Positions 42,149 to 55,223 of a stretch of 64,000 nt of DNA are shown here, in pieces (within the stretch, counting starts at the first letter, position 1; every line of letters begins with the position of its first letter). This stretch comes from Rhynchonema sp. JSB1_4 (lineage: Eukaryota > Nematoda > Chromadorea > Monhysterida > Xyalidae). Both the position numbers and the translations under genes were made by a program. The notes below the pieces were generated by a model. The model did no database searches, was not told the DNA's origin, and saw nothing but the letters and a program-made list of their open reading frames with translations. Where the stretch lies: positions 1 to 64,000 of the forward strand of contig JASAMV010004520.1 of the NCBI GenBank assembly GCA_030248065.1, read 5' to 3'.

Positions 42149-45100
42149 ATGGACAGAAAGCTGCATGGTAAGCAGTTAGGGTTGTCTGTTCGTATTCTGT
42201 GAAAATTTTATTTTGAGGATTGCTCGTTTTCAAGATTCTGCCGGCAAGAAGGGCAAACGAGACAAAAAGGACAAAACATTGCAACCCGCGTCTAGTGAAG
42301 AGGATCTCTTGGTCGAAGATTCATCGTTAGTTATTTGTTTTTCATTTGGTGCGAAATGATTGCGACCAGCTTGCCTGTGTTTTTATGTGAGTCAGTGAAA
42401 CGTCGGAAAGAAATCGATCCGGCTTTGTGTTCATCGTGCGTGCATTGTAAATTGTTTCTTGTAGTCTTTTTCCTCAGAAATTCTTTCCCCTATAGGGCGG
42501 CCTTGCGTAGAAATAGGAAATATTCCAAGCTTCAAAGAAGTAGGAAATATTTCCTGTTTTTTTTGGGAAACTAGGAAATAGGAAACTGTCACCGTGTCCC
42601 TACTATTTCCTACTTTCGTGTCCAATTTCCTAAAAAAATTTAACAAACAAAACACATCCTAATTCTTCGTCCAGTAAGGCCACCCATAAAATTACACTAA
42701 AAACAGGTTCTTGTTGCACAGCAGCGCGCGCAATACAGGTGGTGCTTTGGTATCCAAATAGGCTGTTTTTAGCGCTTTTGAAGTGAAATAGCGACAAAAT
42801 GTGGCTATCCGGTTGCCTTTATACCTTATTTATTTATGTCAACTTGCATGGCAACAGTAACATTTATAAAACACGTTGCCTTCTCCTGTGCATATACGTA
42901 TTTCAAATGTCAGTTTCTTTTGCCGCAAAAAACGTGTTTTCACACAATGTAGGTACAGTCAAACCTCCACATGGTGAACCTCTACACACTGAGGTCCTCT
43001 GTGTAGTGAACGATCGATTGGTCCCCAAATTGAGGTAGTGCTCCCAAGGGTGCTCCGCATGATCGTGAACATCCTTCACAGCGAGCAAAATTGTCGGTTC
43101 CCGTTCTGTTCTCACTATGTAGGGGTTTGACTGTATCACACCACCTGAATGCGCACCTGTGCTTGCTTGGACTGTGCAGCTTGTTTGTTGTGCACGCGCG
43201 TGTTTAGAAACTGATCAAAAGAAAAGCACCTGGGCAGTTTGCTAGTTGCTTTGCTGGTTTGGCTGTACATGCACGTCACTTCCTTTGAACTTCCTGCTAC
43301 CTGCATTTAGGTAAATAGTTGAAACCCCATTTTGATTTTTGGGCACCTTTTCTGCCTTGTAACCAAATGAGAATCTTTCTCAGCTGTGATTTATGCACAG
43401 TCGGAAACCGGCTTAGTATTAGATTCAAACACTTTGGGGCTCATGAGTCTGAGCGAAAAAACTAAACGCATAAGTGCAGTTCTGATGTCAGAAACAGCTG
43501 CTTTTGTGTATATATCTTGAACGGCTTGTTCAACTGCGTCTTATCCATAAAGTTTGCTTTTTATGACCCAGATAAACGTAACATATCTCTCACACTGTGT
43601 GTGCACCAGGCTTATTTATTGCAACAGGCACACACGCCAGATTTGTTGTTGTTACTCATACGTATTGTGTAGTGGTCACGGTTTGCCAAAAACGCATTTT
43701 GTATTGTGCATGCATACCTGCTATTTTATTTCCCATGTGAATGTATCATGTTTCACCAGCCCAGCGGACTAGTTGGCTTTCACGACGAAATCTGTATAAT
43801 TTCCGGACAAATAACCGGTTGTATTTCTGGTCAATTCGACGTAAAATATTCTGTGTGGATTATGTTTGACATTTGAGAACTGTTCAATCAAATCAAACTG
43901 CAAACAATTAAATCACGTCAAAAAAACGTCAAAATGTTGCGTTGCATAAGTGCGAGACGATCACCGTCCCAACAGCTGGATGGTGAAAAGTGCGTTTTTG
44001 ATTAAATTTTGCTGTTGTTTTCTTTATCAACAGCTTTTCGATGATATTTGCCTTTTTGTCCGCTCGAAAATGTTTTGCTAGGTTTGGACATAGAGAAATG
44101 ATTTTGGAACAAGGCACTGGCAAATGGCAATACTGGCAATACAACAAGCGCTCCTGAAACTTTGAACTGAGACTGGTGTTGAAAAAAACAATAACTAAAT
44201 TAATATAATATAATAATTAAAAATAATGCACGCAAACCAACCGCAAAAAATTTGCTTCGTTTTTCATATTTCAGCAAACCGAAAAAGGCGACCCGATTCG
44301 GCAAAAAGAAGGAAAAGACGAAAAGCAAGGACAAAGACAAACGAACATCTTCGCCGGCAGCTGGGTCGATCGGCAGACGAAAGGGGGAGAAGGAGAGCAA
44401 GGAACGGTGGTCGTACATTAATGAACAACGTGCGTTTAGCTTCACGGTACTTTCTGGGTTTCCTCAGGGTGTTTTAAGTTCTGTCCGTCCGTGGCTGCAT
44501 GTGGATTTTCCTCTGGCCGGGTCATGCACGCGTGAAACATCAGCAAGTGTTGCCCTGTTTTGGATTGTGTGCAGGTATCTCTCATTAATTATCTTACAGT
44601 TTGCGCGCATATATTAAATCCCGATGTCCACCTGATATGAAATCACCTTCATATGCCGCGTAGTTGCATTCCAATCGACTTTGGGTTGTTCCTGCTTGCT
44701 GAAAGTGACCAATAGAAGGCATGTACTCTGAATCGGACATTACGAATAACCACCGGCAGCATCCGGGCAAATGAAAGTATTTATCCACTTCTGATATACT
44801 TGCGGGCCGGAAAAAAACCTTTTTTTTCGAAAAAAACCGTTTTTTTTCCGAGGCCCGGAAAAATATGTTTTTATTTTTCCGGAAATTTTTCCAAGTGGCG
44901 GCTTTTGAAAAAAAAAACGGTTTTTTTCCAAAAATTTCCGAGAAATTTTCCAAGGTTGCCAAAGGACGTTGTCAAAACCAACGTAAATCGATGCTAAATA
45001 GTTCTAGATGAGCACTTTTTAATCTCCAAGTGTATCTTTAGCCCGTTTCAGGCCATTTCCCGACAAAATTTTCTTCAAAATAGGCGTTTTTGGACCATGG

Positions 45101-48100
45101 GTATCCTTAAGTACTGGAAAAATACAGTATTTGGAAAAAACCGGTTTTTTCCGAAAAAAAACGGTTTTTTTTTCAAAAAAATATTTTGCGGAAAAATACG
45201 CAAGTATAACTTCTGATCTCCCCGATGCAGCCGATGGTGATTCGTGATAGCCGATTCGATGTATATGATCTCCATTTGTCAGATATGGCAAGCCGCAACG
45301 GCTCTTCGTCGATTGGCATGCAACTGCATTTTGCATTCTGCACATGCTAGTTTGTCTGACATATTTTGGGTCCTCAGTTTTTCTTCGAAGGTATTTTTTG
45401 ACCAAATTATCGAAGTGGAGTCGGCACCGTTTTTTGCAAACACAACACAACTTTATGCGCTCAGAGTGCATTTGTTGTGAACAGGTTCTGCATTTTACTC
45501 ATGCTTCACGCGCAGATGACCTTGCAGAATTGTGATTTATGTTCTGATTGGTTACGCAGTTGTGTTGGCTTATTCTGAAACGAAAAAATTAAAACAAGAT
45601 GATAAAACAAGTTCTCTGACGGACCCGTTATTTCGAATTTGCATTTCAGCGCTGCGTCCCGTTTTTGGTCAACCGTTGAGCGTGTCAATAGAGAACAATC
45701 GCAGTCATGACGGTATACACGTGCCGGTGGTGGTGCGGCTTTGTATCGATTATGTTAACGAAAATGGTTGGTTTTCTGTCATTAGATGGATTACTAATGA
45801 AGAGATCAGGACTAGAATGTATATTTCTGATTCAGGTCTGGCTTGTGAAGGCATCTACCGTATATCGGCGCCTAAAACACGAATGGATGAACTGCGGTCA
45901 CAAGTTGAACAGGGCGAAACGCCTGTGTTTCAGGCAAGAAATAAAGCTGTTAATATGTTATTTTGTTTCTGGTTTTAAACAACAGGGAAGCCTTTATGTT
46001 CAGTTTACTTGTTGTGGGGTTGGCTGACTCATTGAAAGTAGTAGAGCATTTTTTGTGGCGAGTGGTCTATCTTGCGTGAAACATCAGCTGTCCTGTTCTG
46101 TGATGCGTTATTATCTTGCGTTTATTCGATCATATTGTTGATTGTGTTGTATTTGATATTTTTTTGCTAAACTTGGATAAACACAACTTGCAGGACCCAA
46201 ACGAAGCAGCGGCGCTTCTGAAAACGTTCCTGCGTGAGATGCCCGAGCACATACTCACGGACAAACTAGCGCCGATTTTTGAGAAGGCCGCGTCACGTCA
46301 GTTTGACTTTTGTTGTGTTTTGTGACAAAAAATGCACAATATTCTCTTCATGGTGACGCGAGCGGAGGAGCGCATTTTTTTGTTCACCGTATAAAATATT
46401 CACTACATGTACATAGCGGTGATTTTTTTTAAAAAAAAGGTTAACCGCTGGTTGGTACCAGTCGGGCTCTCGCCGGGCCGGATTAGGCTGTGGCTTGTTC
46501 TTAGGCTTGGGCTCAAAATGAGGCCTATTGGTTGGTGTTAGTGTAAGCCCAAGCCTAAGCCTTAATGAGCCGAAGCGTAGGTCCAAGACTGATGCAGGTC
46601 TAAGCCGGAGCCCAGACGTGAGCCACTGCCCGGCGGAGAGCCCTACTAGTATCCAATACCAGCTGGTTTGAGGACCACTATTATGTCACAATCACCACGC
46701 CTAATATGGTGCGATGGTTTATGATGAACAAATCGCAACCCACATCACTTACCCCCTCCCCTCCTCTTCCTCCGCAGAATGCCCCTGCAACATCAACAAG
46801 AGCGACAAGCCAGTGCCGTGCGTGTGCCTGACTGGTGACCGTATCAAAGCCTTGCTGACCAAACTGCCCTTGGCGCATTACACATTGTGCTCGTACGTGT
46901 GCCATCACTTCCATATGGTTGCCTCAATGGTTCGTTTAAGCGGCTGTTTTCCATACTTTCGTTGGGGACGGCGAAATAAATTTCGGCATGCAAATTGATG
47001 GGCGATATTTTTATTTCTGCAATTAGCTTTCGATTTTGCGGTTATCTGTCGGTTCTTCTCGCATTTTGGATGATTCCAATTTTGCCTATTGACGTTTTCT
47101 TGGCGGGGCCGTTGTTTGTTGAGTGTTATCTTATCAATTTATTGTCTCGGTACGCGGTTGACATATGAGCGGTTAGCGGTACTTGTGTTTCGACTTTATA
47201 GTGTGATTGAAACATCAGCTTACCTTCGGGTTCAGCAATTTGAATTGATCACTGTGCAGATGGCTGTACTTGTTCAGGAATTGTATTACATCATACGGTA
47301 ATCATGTGTTCAATCACAGATAACAACCTTCCTTGGAATTCAGGAATTTATATTATCTCATTAGTGTGACTGCCCTTTGTGTTTCAGGCAAAATACAACA
47401 AAATGACAGTGCCGAACCTGGGTGTACTGCTGCGGCAAACCTTACAGATTGAGCCGAAATTGTTGATCATTCTGCTTCTAAACACAGCCACGCACACCAA
47501 AGAGGTTTATTTTTACTTATGAATTTATACCTGCGCATTCAGGCAAACTGCTTGATCAAAAAGGTGCCAAGGCGAATGAATGTTTCGCATGAAACTTGCA
47601 ACGCCACTAACTATGGAATTTCGCTTTTCTTTTTATTTCGAATTTCAACGAATTGTTCCATCCATTGTGTCCATCTATTGAGAACCATTCCAAACCACTG
47701 CTGCCTGATTATCAGGAAAAATGTAACTACACCAGTGTCGATTTTGCGAACAAAGAGGAACCTTTCGGCGACCATTTCAGATATAAAACGGCATTTCTGA
47801 ATGGGGGTTTCTCTTGAAGAAATGATCAGTGGGATGTCTATTTTATATTTTCATCATAAAAAGAAGGTGCTGATTTTTGAAAAACGGTTATTGCACCCCC
47901 ACTTTAACTGTGGAGTTTCGCTTTTCCTTATATTTCGAATGTCAACCAATTGGTCCAGCGTGACAAGCAGAGCTTGAAACATTTAGCAGCCACGCATTAA
48001 CAAGTCGTTGCAATTCGAAATAAAAAGAAAAGCGAAATTCTATCGTGAGGCAGCGGCAAATATCGTGTGAAACATTCTGCGCCTTGACCGCCCTTGTCAT

Positions 48101-51100
48101 CAGGCGAGTTGCCTGAATGCGCAGGGAAAAATTGGGCTGGTCCACATTTGATTTTGTTCCCGGATGTTCCTCTTGAAGGGCATCTCCTGGCCGCATACTG
48201 AACGTTAGACCTCCGGTGTGTTTGACTTTTATGACGCCTTGACCACTGTCTAAACACATGCGAGGTTTGAAGGGGGTGTGAAATGCGAAAGGCCCCCTTT
48301 ATGGAAAGACTGTTCAATTGGAATATTTGTTTGATAATATTATCTGCACAGGCCACGCGTCTGTTCACTGACATGCCCATTCGCAAATATGTGAGCCCGA
48401 TACGCGCCGTGTCGGACGATATCAGCAGGACATTGCCGCAATCGCGAAAGTTGGTCGCAGCCGCTTTTCAATTGTTTTTTTTTGAAATTGCACAAAATTC
48501 GTTTCATACGACAGTGGCAGTGTGCATGAGATAAGAATGTTTCTATATATTAATATAAGATTCGCTGGGAAAATTGGTCGCTGCTCCGGAACCTAATTCC
48601 GAAATGTAAACTAACACCGAACGAAACGTTTTTCTCAGCGGATAAATAGACTGAGCCCTCATGGAATGAACATCCCACTGACTGGCCCCGTAAAATGTAA
48701 AAAAGTAATAATATTTATAAATGGCACCAAAACGTTCTATGCCACAAAATTCTCACTGCAGCGCCCTGGAGGAAGAACTGCGCAAACAGAATTCGCTACT
48801 CGAACAATTACACCAAGAAGTGGCTGCTCTGGCTCAGCAGGAGCACACGGACGACGCGAAAATGCAGCAGATCTGGGACGTACAGACGATAATCACCCAG
48901 TTGAAACGGAAGGTGCGTTGCGTTCTGCTCGATTATATTTTTCATTATTGTTGTTTTTCAAAAAGGTGGATAAAAGCCTGTAAAAACGTGCTTTGTTTTT
49001 TTTTCAGCTGAAAACGATGAAAGTCGATGAAACAACGAGTGCGCCCGGCTCGTCCCGATCGACAAACGCTGCTGGTTGGTGCGCGGGGGATGTTTTGAAC
49101 AGTCTGCTTTATCTTTGAACATTTGCCAACTTCATTTAAACTTGGCATCCCTCCATCCTCGTTATTGTGAAGTGATCGCGAGTCGTCAACGCTTTCGGTA
49201 ACGCCCTAAGAAAATGGATATTTATTCACTGTGACTAAACTCAACAGAAGGAGGAACGTACATGCTGTACATTTAAAATGAAGATTAGGCAACCGCGTTA
49301 TTGCTGTAATTTCGACCAGCCGAAAAAAGTTGTTTCCCCGTGTGCCGTGAGGAACTTTTGCGCTGGTCGAAAGCGCGGAAACAAAGAAATCGCAATGCAT
49401 CACTCAATCCATTTTGCGCCCCCCCCCCCCCGAGTCAGAAATGCACACCAGCCGTGGGGTAGGTGGACACGGTACAAAAGTGCCTGTCGACATCAGACGA
49501 TTCACCTTGCAGGATCGGGCACGGGCCCGTGCGTTGAGATGTTCGAAGAGAAACAGCTGATCGCGTTCAACGCCGAGCTCGACAAACAGATCGGGGAGGA
49601 GCAGAGAGCGATCGCCGTGTTGATTCGGGAGATGCAGTCGATCGACGTCGATGGATTGGTGGGTTATGGGGAGCGCGCTTCCTTTATTGTTGGTTGGTTT
49701 ATTGCTCTCAGTGACGCATAAAACCATGCACGTAAATTAGTGATAGAAGCACAGTTACAAGACCGGGTGGGACAATTACGGAAATGAAAATAGTTACAAC
49801 ACTGGTTATAACAAAACCACAGCAAATAAAAGCTACAAAAGCGCCAAGGAGAGAGAAAGATCACGGACATCAGGACAGATCACAGGACATGTTAACAGAA
49901 CTGAAAATTATGCATTAATCCTCGTCCTCGTCAAACGACAAATGTCGGGCTCAGAGGGCATATTGGGATCAGTCCATATTGTCAACAGTCCAGAACAGAT
50001 GGTGGGTTGGTGATTGTCCGTCACTTCCTTTATTGTTGTTGGCTCACTCGCAGACTAGCCCAGTGTATTTTCGGCCCAAAATTAGACTGGGAACCTGACA
50101 CGTTCGTGAAACCGTAACTTTATGAATAATAGAATGATGTGTTGGTTGGCAATACAATATCGGGGCGATATTGCTACTCCTTCCCCCGCCAAGGAAGCCT
50201 ATGGACAGAAACGGATTTACAGGAAAACAGGCGGTTACGACAGAAAATCACCTTATCACTCTTCTTATTACTCATGGCCTAAACACAATCAGAACCGCAG
50301 CTCAAAATCATTTTTTCTTTTTTTTTCTTTACTCCTCGACCTCGCGCGACCATAAGCTTCTTTACATCGTCGATTCTCAACGTGGCACAATCGATCAGCA
50401 ACGTCACTGGTTTGGTCGCGTGGCTGTCGGTTGGCGTCGTTGTCGTGGCGCCACGTTGCACACGTTTCTTCGACCGGCTCTGGCTCGCCTTTGGTTTCTT
50501 CTTCGGACCTTTCTCCCTTCGTCCTTTGTCCGACTTCCTTGATTCCTTTGTCTTCTTTACCTTCATCTTCTTTTTCTTCAATTCCTTTCTGTTCGCCTTC
50601 TTTTCTTTCTTCAAAACATCACGGCACCATTCAACGATTTCCTCTTCTTTTGCTAGAACGCTCGGCCAAACACTTGATCGCTCCTCTTCCACATTCTCTT
50701 CTTGATTTTCAACTTCTTTTACTTCTTTATTTTCACATTCTTTATTCACTTCTTGATCCTCTTCTTCGTTAAATTCTTTTTCCTCTTCTTTTTCTTCAAC
50801 GACCGCAATCATCAGCTTCGGGCGGGACACACGGGTTTTCACACAAAACTTGTTGAACTTCGACGAACAATTCACAATTATTGGCTCCTCAATAACTGGT
50901 TTCGGGTCCGGTCTCTTCATAACACTCTTCACAAACTTCAACCAATCTTCTTTTTCCTTTTCCTTCATTTTCTCCAGGCCCAACAACTTTTCAATTTCGC
51001 TCAAACTTTCTAAATCTTCCCACACAAACGTCCTTCCTTGACTGAACATCAGCGGCAACTCACACATGAAACCTTTCGTGCATTCTTGACTTTCAATCTG

Positions 51101-52095
51101 ACCATAAAATTCACAACACACCTCAAAATAGTGGGCCATACCGGGGTCGTTTCGGCTTCGATTCATTTCAATTTTCATAACCTTCATAATTTTTTCGGCG
51201 ATCATCCGACTTCCCGACTCTTCAATTTCTTTAAATAATTCCACAACATCTTCTTCATTCATTTTCAAAACGAGCCCGTAATTCTTCGCCGCAAATAATT
51301 TCAATTGCCACATCTTCATTTTTCCAAATTCTTCAATTTTCTTGGGCCACCAACAGCAACAGCAACGCGCTTGGCACGCGGAGCCACGAGGATCGTACCT
51401 CGCAGAGTCCGCCACTGCGAACCTGGCACGTGCGTGAAACCGTAACTTTATGAATAATAGAATGATGTGTTGGTTGGCAATACAATATCGGGGCGATATT
51501 GCTACTTTAGGTTCCAGTTTTAGTTGAAATAAAAAAATGCTAAAATCCATGATAAACACTTGGATTCGCACCCATTCAGCGCGCAGCTGCGCCAGCCCGG
51601 TCGGTGTCAACCACACAAAAACACGAAAAAATGTTTATCAGGTGATAATCGCACGTGTGATATCTCTAGTGACAGTCACATGATCGGAGGACCCATGATT
51701 TCGGTCGCCGTGAATGGTCTTAATTCTAAATGGAAGTCGAATGTCGACCTGTGTCTTATTTACTCAGCTGTTTGTTTTGTAAATTTCACATTTAAGAAGA
51801 CATTTAATTGCAGCAATCGCAATCGCTACGTCGTCCCACGCCCGTCTCGAGTGGTGGGCCTGACTGGAAAGCACTGTGTTTGGCTGAACAACAACGACAC
51901 GAACAGTTGGTCGACGAGATCATCGCGGAAAAGTGCAAAATCGCCAGATTGCGCGCCGAAATCGAACTTTTTGTCGTCACGCACAAGTTCGCGCCGTCGC
52001 CTGCACCCGCGGTGGCTGCTGCGGCCACTCAGCAGCAACCAAACACTCAGACTAGTAATGTTTCAAACGCTAATAATGTCAGTGTGAGATTGTGA
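42149..52095 (+). CDS. RALBP1: RALBP1/RLIP homolog, Rho GAP and Ral effector
   Basis: Thirteen exons: 42149-42167, 42235-42325, 44275-44429, 45650-45766, 45836-45933, 46194-46296, 46778-46929, 47388-47504, 48352-48449, 48762-48912, 49008-49074, 49513-49658, 51814-52095. All phases agree, giving 531 residues (human about 655). An N-terminal Lys-rich region is followed by a RhoGAP domain from about residue 90 (RPVFGQPLSV, HVPVVVRLCIDYV, EGIYRIS with the Arg finger near residue 136, LLKTFLREMPEHIL). The Ral-binding coiled coil follows (EEELRKQNSLLEQLH, WDVQTIITQLKRKL), then two more coiled-coil segments and a Gln/Ala-rich tail. RALBP1 links Ral GTPases to Rho/Cdc42 control and endocytosis. Intron 5 uses a GC donor. 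Introns hold repeats and, in the last, an antisense mini LTR element. Extra 5' exons are possible. Confidence 0.93.
44795..45208. mobile_element. hAT-like MITE, TATACTTGCGGG family, copy B
   Basis: Perfect 8-bp duplication ACTTCTGA (44787-44794 and 45209-45216). Homologous throughout to 34073-34496. It lies in RALBP1 intron 3. Confidence 0.9.
47855..48312 (-). repeat. Dispersed 0.45-kb repeat, copy B
   Basis: Inverse-oriented homolog of 20536-20992. It contains GTGAAACATTCTGCG and TTGAAACATTTAGC. It ends a few tens of bases before RALBP1 exon 9, within intron 8. Confidence 0.75.
50086..51506 (-). mobile_element. Mini LTR element 2 (1,421 bp, 93-bp LTRs)
   Basis: Direct repeats of 93 bp (5' LTR 51414-51506, 3' LTR 50086-50178, minus orientation) differ at only a few positions. 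A 4-bp duplication CTAA in element sense reads TTAG on plus at 50082-50085 and 51507-51510. The LTRs start AGTAGC and end CAGT, and the final T overlaps a TGG primer-site start. A polypurine stretch GGCGGGGGAAGGA lies just inside the 3' LTR. A lysine-rich ORF fills the interior; there is no pol. It is inserted in antisense in the last intron of RALBP1. Confidence 0.88.
50279..51319 (-). CDS. Lysine/glutamate-rich ORF of mini LTR element 2
   Basis: This is a 346-residue protein from ATG 51319; the open frame extends upstream through the LTR but that part is unlikely to be translated. It starts MKMWQLKLFAAKNYG, like MNKTWRQKLAAG in element 1. It shares a FVWEDL segment upstream of KEKEDWL, and a GVKK-tract C-terminus VKKLMVARGRGVKKKK. 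Between them is a long acidic Glu/Lys region predicted to be coiled coil or disordered, then a basic Lys/Arg/Ser segment. It is about 120 residues longer than the element 1 protein, mostly in the acidic region. Function unknown; Gag-like RNA binding is a guess. The reading frame is intact, which suggests selection or recent activity. Confidence 0.7.
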   Translation of the reverse strand: MKMWQLKLFAAKNYGLVLKMNEEDVVELFKEIEESGSRMIAEKIMKVMKIEMNRSRNDPGMAHYFEVCCEFYGQIESQECTKGFMCELPLMFSQGRTFVWEDLESLSEIEKLLGLEKMKEKEKEDWLKFVKSVMKRPDPKPVIEEPIIVNCSSKFNKFCVKTRVSRPKLMIAVVEEKEEEKEFNEEEDQEVNKECENKEVKEVENQEENVEEERSSVWPSVLAKEEEIVEWCRDVLKKEKKANRKELKKKKMKVKKTKESRKSDKGRREKGPKKKPKASQSRSKKRVQRGATTTTPTDSHATKPVTLLIDCATLRIDDVKKLMVARGRGVKKKKEKMILSCGSDCV

Positions 52096-53147
52096 TACGT
52101 TGGGTATGTATTGTTTTTATTCCATTTTGGTGTCATTTTTGGAATAACAACTAAAATATCTCGTTTATTTGTTGTGTGTTCTCTGTTCGTCATAATCCAC
52201 CCGCAGTGTTCAGGGATATACTGTAATTTCAATGGCACGTATTTTTCCCATCCGCACACACCGTAACACCATGCGAGCAAAGTAATATGAAGGCTGGTGA
52301 CCTTGATTTTCAAGTGATTTGCTCGTTTTGCGTTTCATTTTGGGGCAATATGCCGAAATCGCAACGTTTGGAAGGAGTTTTGAATTTCTCGAAGCATTGG
52401 GAACGCAAAAATTGGATGGTGGTTTCGCCATAAAGATATGACCGTGTGCTCGAAGAATGCCGACAGGATGAAGAAAAAATCAGGATCGAAATAAAGAAGA
52501 AAGAAGGTTCTGGACTGTTTGTTTCAGCTAATGTGGCGCGCAGAAATTAACATGTTTATGCACAAAACAGCTACTTCGACAAACTTCGCTTTTCCACCAT
52601 GATCGAATTACGGAAGCCTATGAGTTTTCAACAGCCAAGTCGATCGGAAATATTGGCTGGCCCAATCCATCGAATTAGACCGATTCCAAGGGTGGCCGCT
52701 GACAGTCCAGAGAGTGACTTAGCAACTATTTTTTTGATCGAAAGCGCAAACAGCTGAATAACAAACAACACGAAAAACCGGCTCACAACACACGAAACAT
52801 CATGCAGGCAAATCACTAATCCCTCAGCTGGGTATGTCAAGATATTGGTCGCACAATGACCATCATCAAATGAATCCTGATTTTCACGTTCAGTCACTCT
52901 TAAAAAACTGTTATTTGTGATTCTCACAAAAAAATTTTCATCGGAAAAAATTTAGCAGAGCACCCACGTTGCTGCGGCACACTTTTCGGAACAATTTTAG
53001 GGTAGGATACCCCTGGACAAGAAGTCAGGATACCGGCTACCCCTGGGTGAAAAAATCAAGATACCGGATACTGGGGGTAACCCCCTCCCTTCCCCCACCT
53101 CAACGACACCACTGGATGAGGTCAGCGACCACGGCAACGGGTGATAT
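52096..53147. other. RALBP1 3' flank, no further gene
   Basis: Contains the RALBP1 3' untranslated region, then low-complexity and unique DNA, and a lone CAACGACACCACTG element end at about 53100 preceded by CCCTGG(A/G)TA words. No coding exon recognised. Confidence 0.4.
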
Positions 53148-53343
53148 TTTCGAAACGGTGTAAAGGTCAGTTGGGTGTAAAGGCCGGTGGAAAGCTCGGT
53201 CGACAGCTCAGTGTGATAGACCTCGGTGTAAACTTGAAACATTCCACGTTAATAACAGGCAATGTTTCACGTTTACACCGAGCTACGCCGACCGAGCTTT
53301 CGACCGAACTTTACGCCCAACTGACCTTCACACCGTTTCGAAA
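53148..53343. repeat. Foldback, TTTCGAAACGGTGTAAAGG family
   Basis: Arms of about 85 bp (TTTCGAAACGGTGTAAAGGTC and the complement) surround a loop. The loop carries CTTGAAACATTCC and GGCAATGTTTCAC, mirror copies of the same core. Confidence 0.85.
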
Positions 53344-53626
53344 CTTCCACCCAACGGCACGGACATTCAGGCGATCGCAATCCGTGGCTCGCGTGTCCGT
53401 ATGCCTCGTTGAAGAATAAAAACACTTTCCTTAGTTCCATCACGCTTCCAGCAAATTGAAACTAATGCGAAAAGTAGTAATGTGCAATACGAAGCACTGA
53501 TGGTGAAAATTTAATCTATTATGAAGTAAATATTGTGCCTAACATTTATCAATTTGATAAACTAATTTCAATGAGACATAACGAGTACCGCACCTTGCTT
53601 CTATGCACAACGATTGGCATAATAGG

Positions 53627-53869
53627 TATAGTAAATTTCCAAATTCGTTGCCGCACAGTAAAATACGCCCCATAGTTAATGTCAAGTTATAAACCCGAAT
53701 GCTAACCATGCGCGGTTCTGAAACATTGCGCGCAGCTGCCTGGCTGGCTGGCAAGCTGCGTGTGTGTTGGCTGTCAGAATGTTTCACAAGCTGATTTTCG
53801 GGTTTAGAACCTGACATTAACTATGGGGCGTACTTTACTGTGCGGCAGCGAATTTGGAAATTTACTATA
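53627..53869. repeat. Foldback, TATAGTAAATTTCCAAATTCG family
   Basis: Arms of about 100 bp end in TATAGTAAATTTCC and complement. The arms also contain CGCCCCATAGTTAATGTC. The loop has both TCTGAAACATTG and CAGAATGTTTCAC. It is related at its tips to 18747-19022 and 63679-63955. A fragment lies at about 60060-60180. Confidence 0.85.
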
Positions 53870-55223
53870 TAGTAAAAATTGTTTTATTCATCACGTTCCG
53901 GTAAAACACTGCGCTACTTATAGTAAAAATTTTTGTCTTTCCCGTTAATCTCTGATTTTTCAACTTCAAGAGGTCACAAAAATCTGGAGCGCAATAATTC
54001 GATAAAATGTAATCACTGCAGGGCCCAAAGTTGAATTCCAAATTCTGGTCAAAGCTGGTCTGTGAAATAAAAATTTTACTTGAGAACATGATCACATCAC
54101 AGGCCAGGGGCCCCAATGGCACGCGTTTTATACCGTACGCAGACACTGTGACACCCAACAAGTTGTACAATCAGACTTTTGAAAACAGTAGCTCAGTAAT
54201 GCCAGAATTTTATCGGCCTACCAAAACCAGCGTACAAATTCGCGAAGCACGGTTAAAAATTGGATCCAAGTATTTTTGAAGGCATTTTAAGCATTGTGTA
54301 ATTAAGATTCACTGTATTATGTACACTGAGCGAAGACTAGTTGCACTTGCTGATTAAGTGAACGACGGAACGCAGTTCGAAGCGCATCTACTGGGGGACC
54401 CCTGATTTTAAGGTCATTGCGTTTCGTTTTGGGAATAACTACATACGATAATAATAGGCGAAATCTCAACTTTCGGATGAAATAACGGCAAGAAACCAAA
54501 ACAGTCTGATAAAATTGTCATGCGCACTAAAAATCATAAAAACAAAACACCAATAGATAACGTTAAAGTGGAATAGCATTTTTTGGACAAAAACAAACGA
54601 AAAAAAACGTTTCGGATTATCGTAACGACAGAATTGCGTGCACCCGCACATTTGTAATTGGGCTGGTTTCAGAATCACAAAACCACTTCCATGGGGAGCG
54701 GCCATAAGTGAAAAACGCAGGCATAATAATCAGACATGTGTGCTAGAAAATAATGAAACATCAACTTAGAACACACGTCTATGTTTCGTCGGGTAACGGT
54801 GACTTCCTTATGCCATTATGATCCATTGCCCCGTTGCTGTAACCATTTGCGCTTGGCAAGGGCGGCGGGGGTCCCGTATTGGAAATCTCGGACTCTTTCA
54901 CAATTGCGTCCGGCCCTCTGTTGTTTGAAACATCACCGTTCGTGTAGACTGCTGAGCTGCCGCTGAAATAATGGATGATAGTGGTGCTTCGCAGAAAGGT
55001 AGGCTGCGTGGCGACCTAAGTTTTTCGAAATCTCCATCTACCTCTGGTATGGATGTCAGACAGAAAAATTCATCAGCCCTGCCTATGTAGCTGAACTTGT
55101 CGCTAACTTTGACCAGCGTATTCCTAAACAGTCAATATCAACTTTGACGCTGGTCACCTAGACGAAGAAACAAATTCGCAACTTTTTAGAATCTGTCCAA
55201 AATATTCGCATCTATAAAAGGTG
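53870..55223. other. Intergenic DNA between RALBP1 and LRR gene
   Basis: No exon recognised. It includes GAAACAT motifs near 54752 and 54930, and a short inverted repeat TTTGACCAGCGT/ACTTTGACGCTGGTC near 55115-55160 resembling the core of the 35830-36030 palindrome. Confidence 0.4.

Noticed and set aside
50382..51041. Plus-strand Phe/Ser-rich frames in RALBP1's last intron
   Set aside because: Antisense shadows of the element 2 ORF.
51320..51616. N-terminal 99 codons upstream of the element 2 ORF
   Set aside because: They run through the LTR and the conserved RNA-like block and have no counterpart in element 1, where the same block is in another frame.
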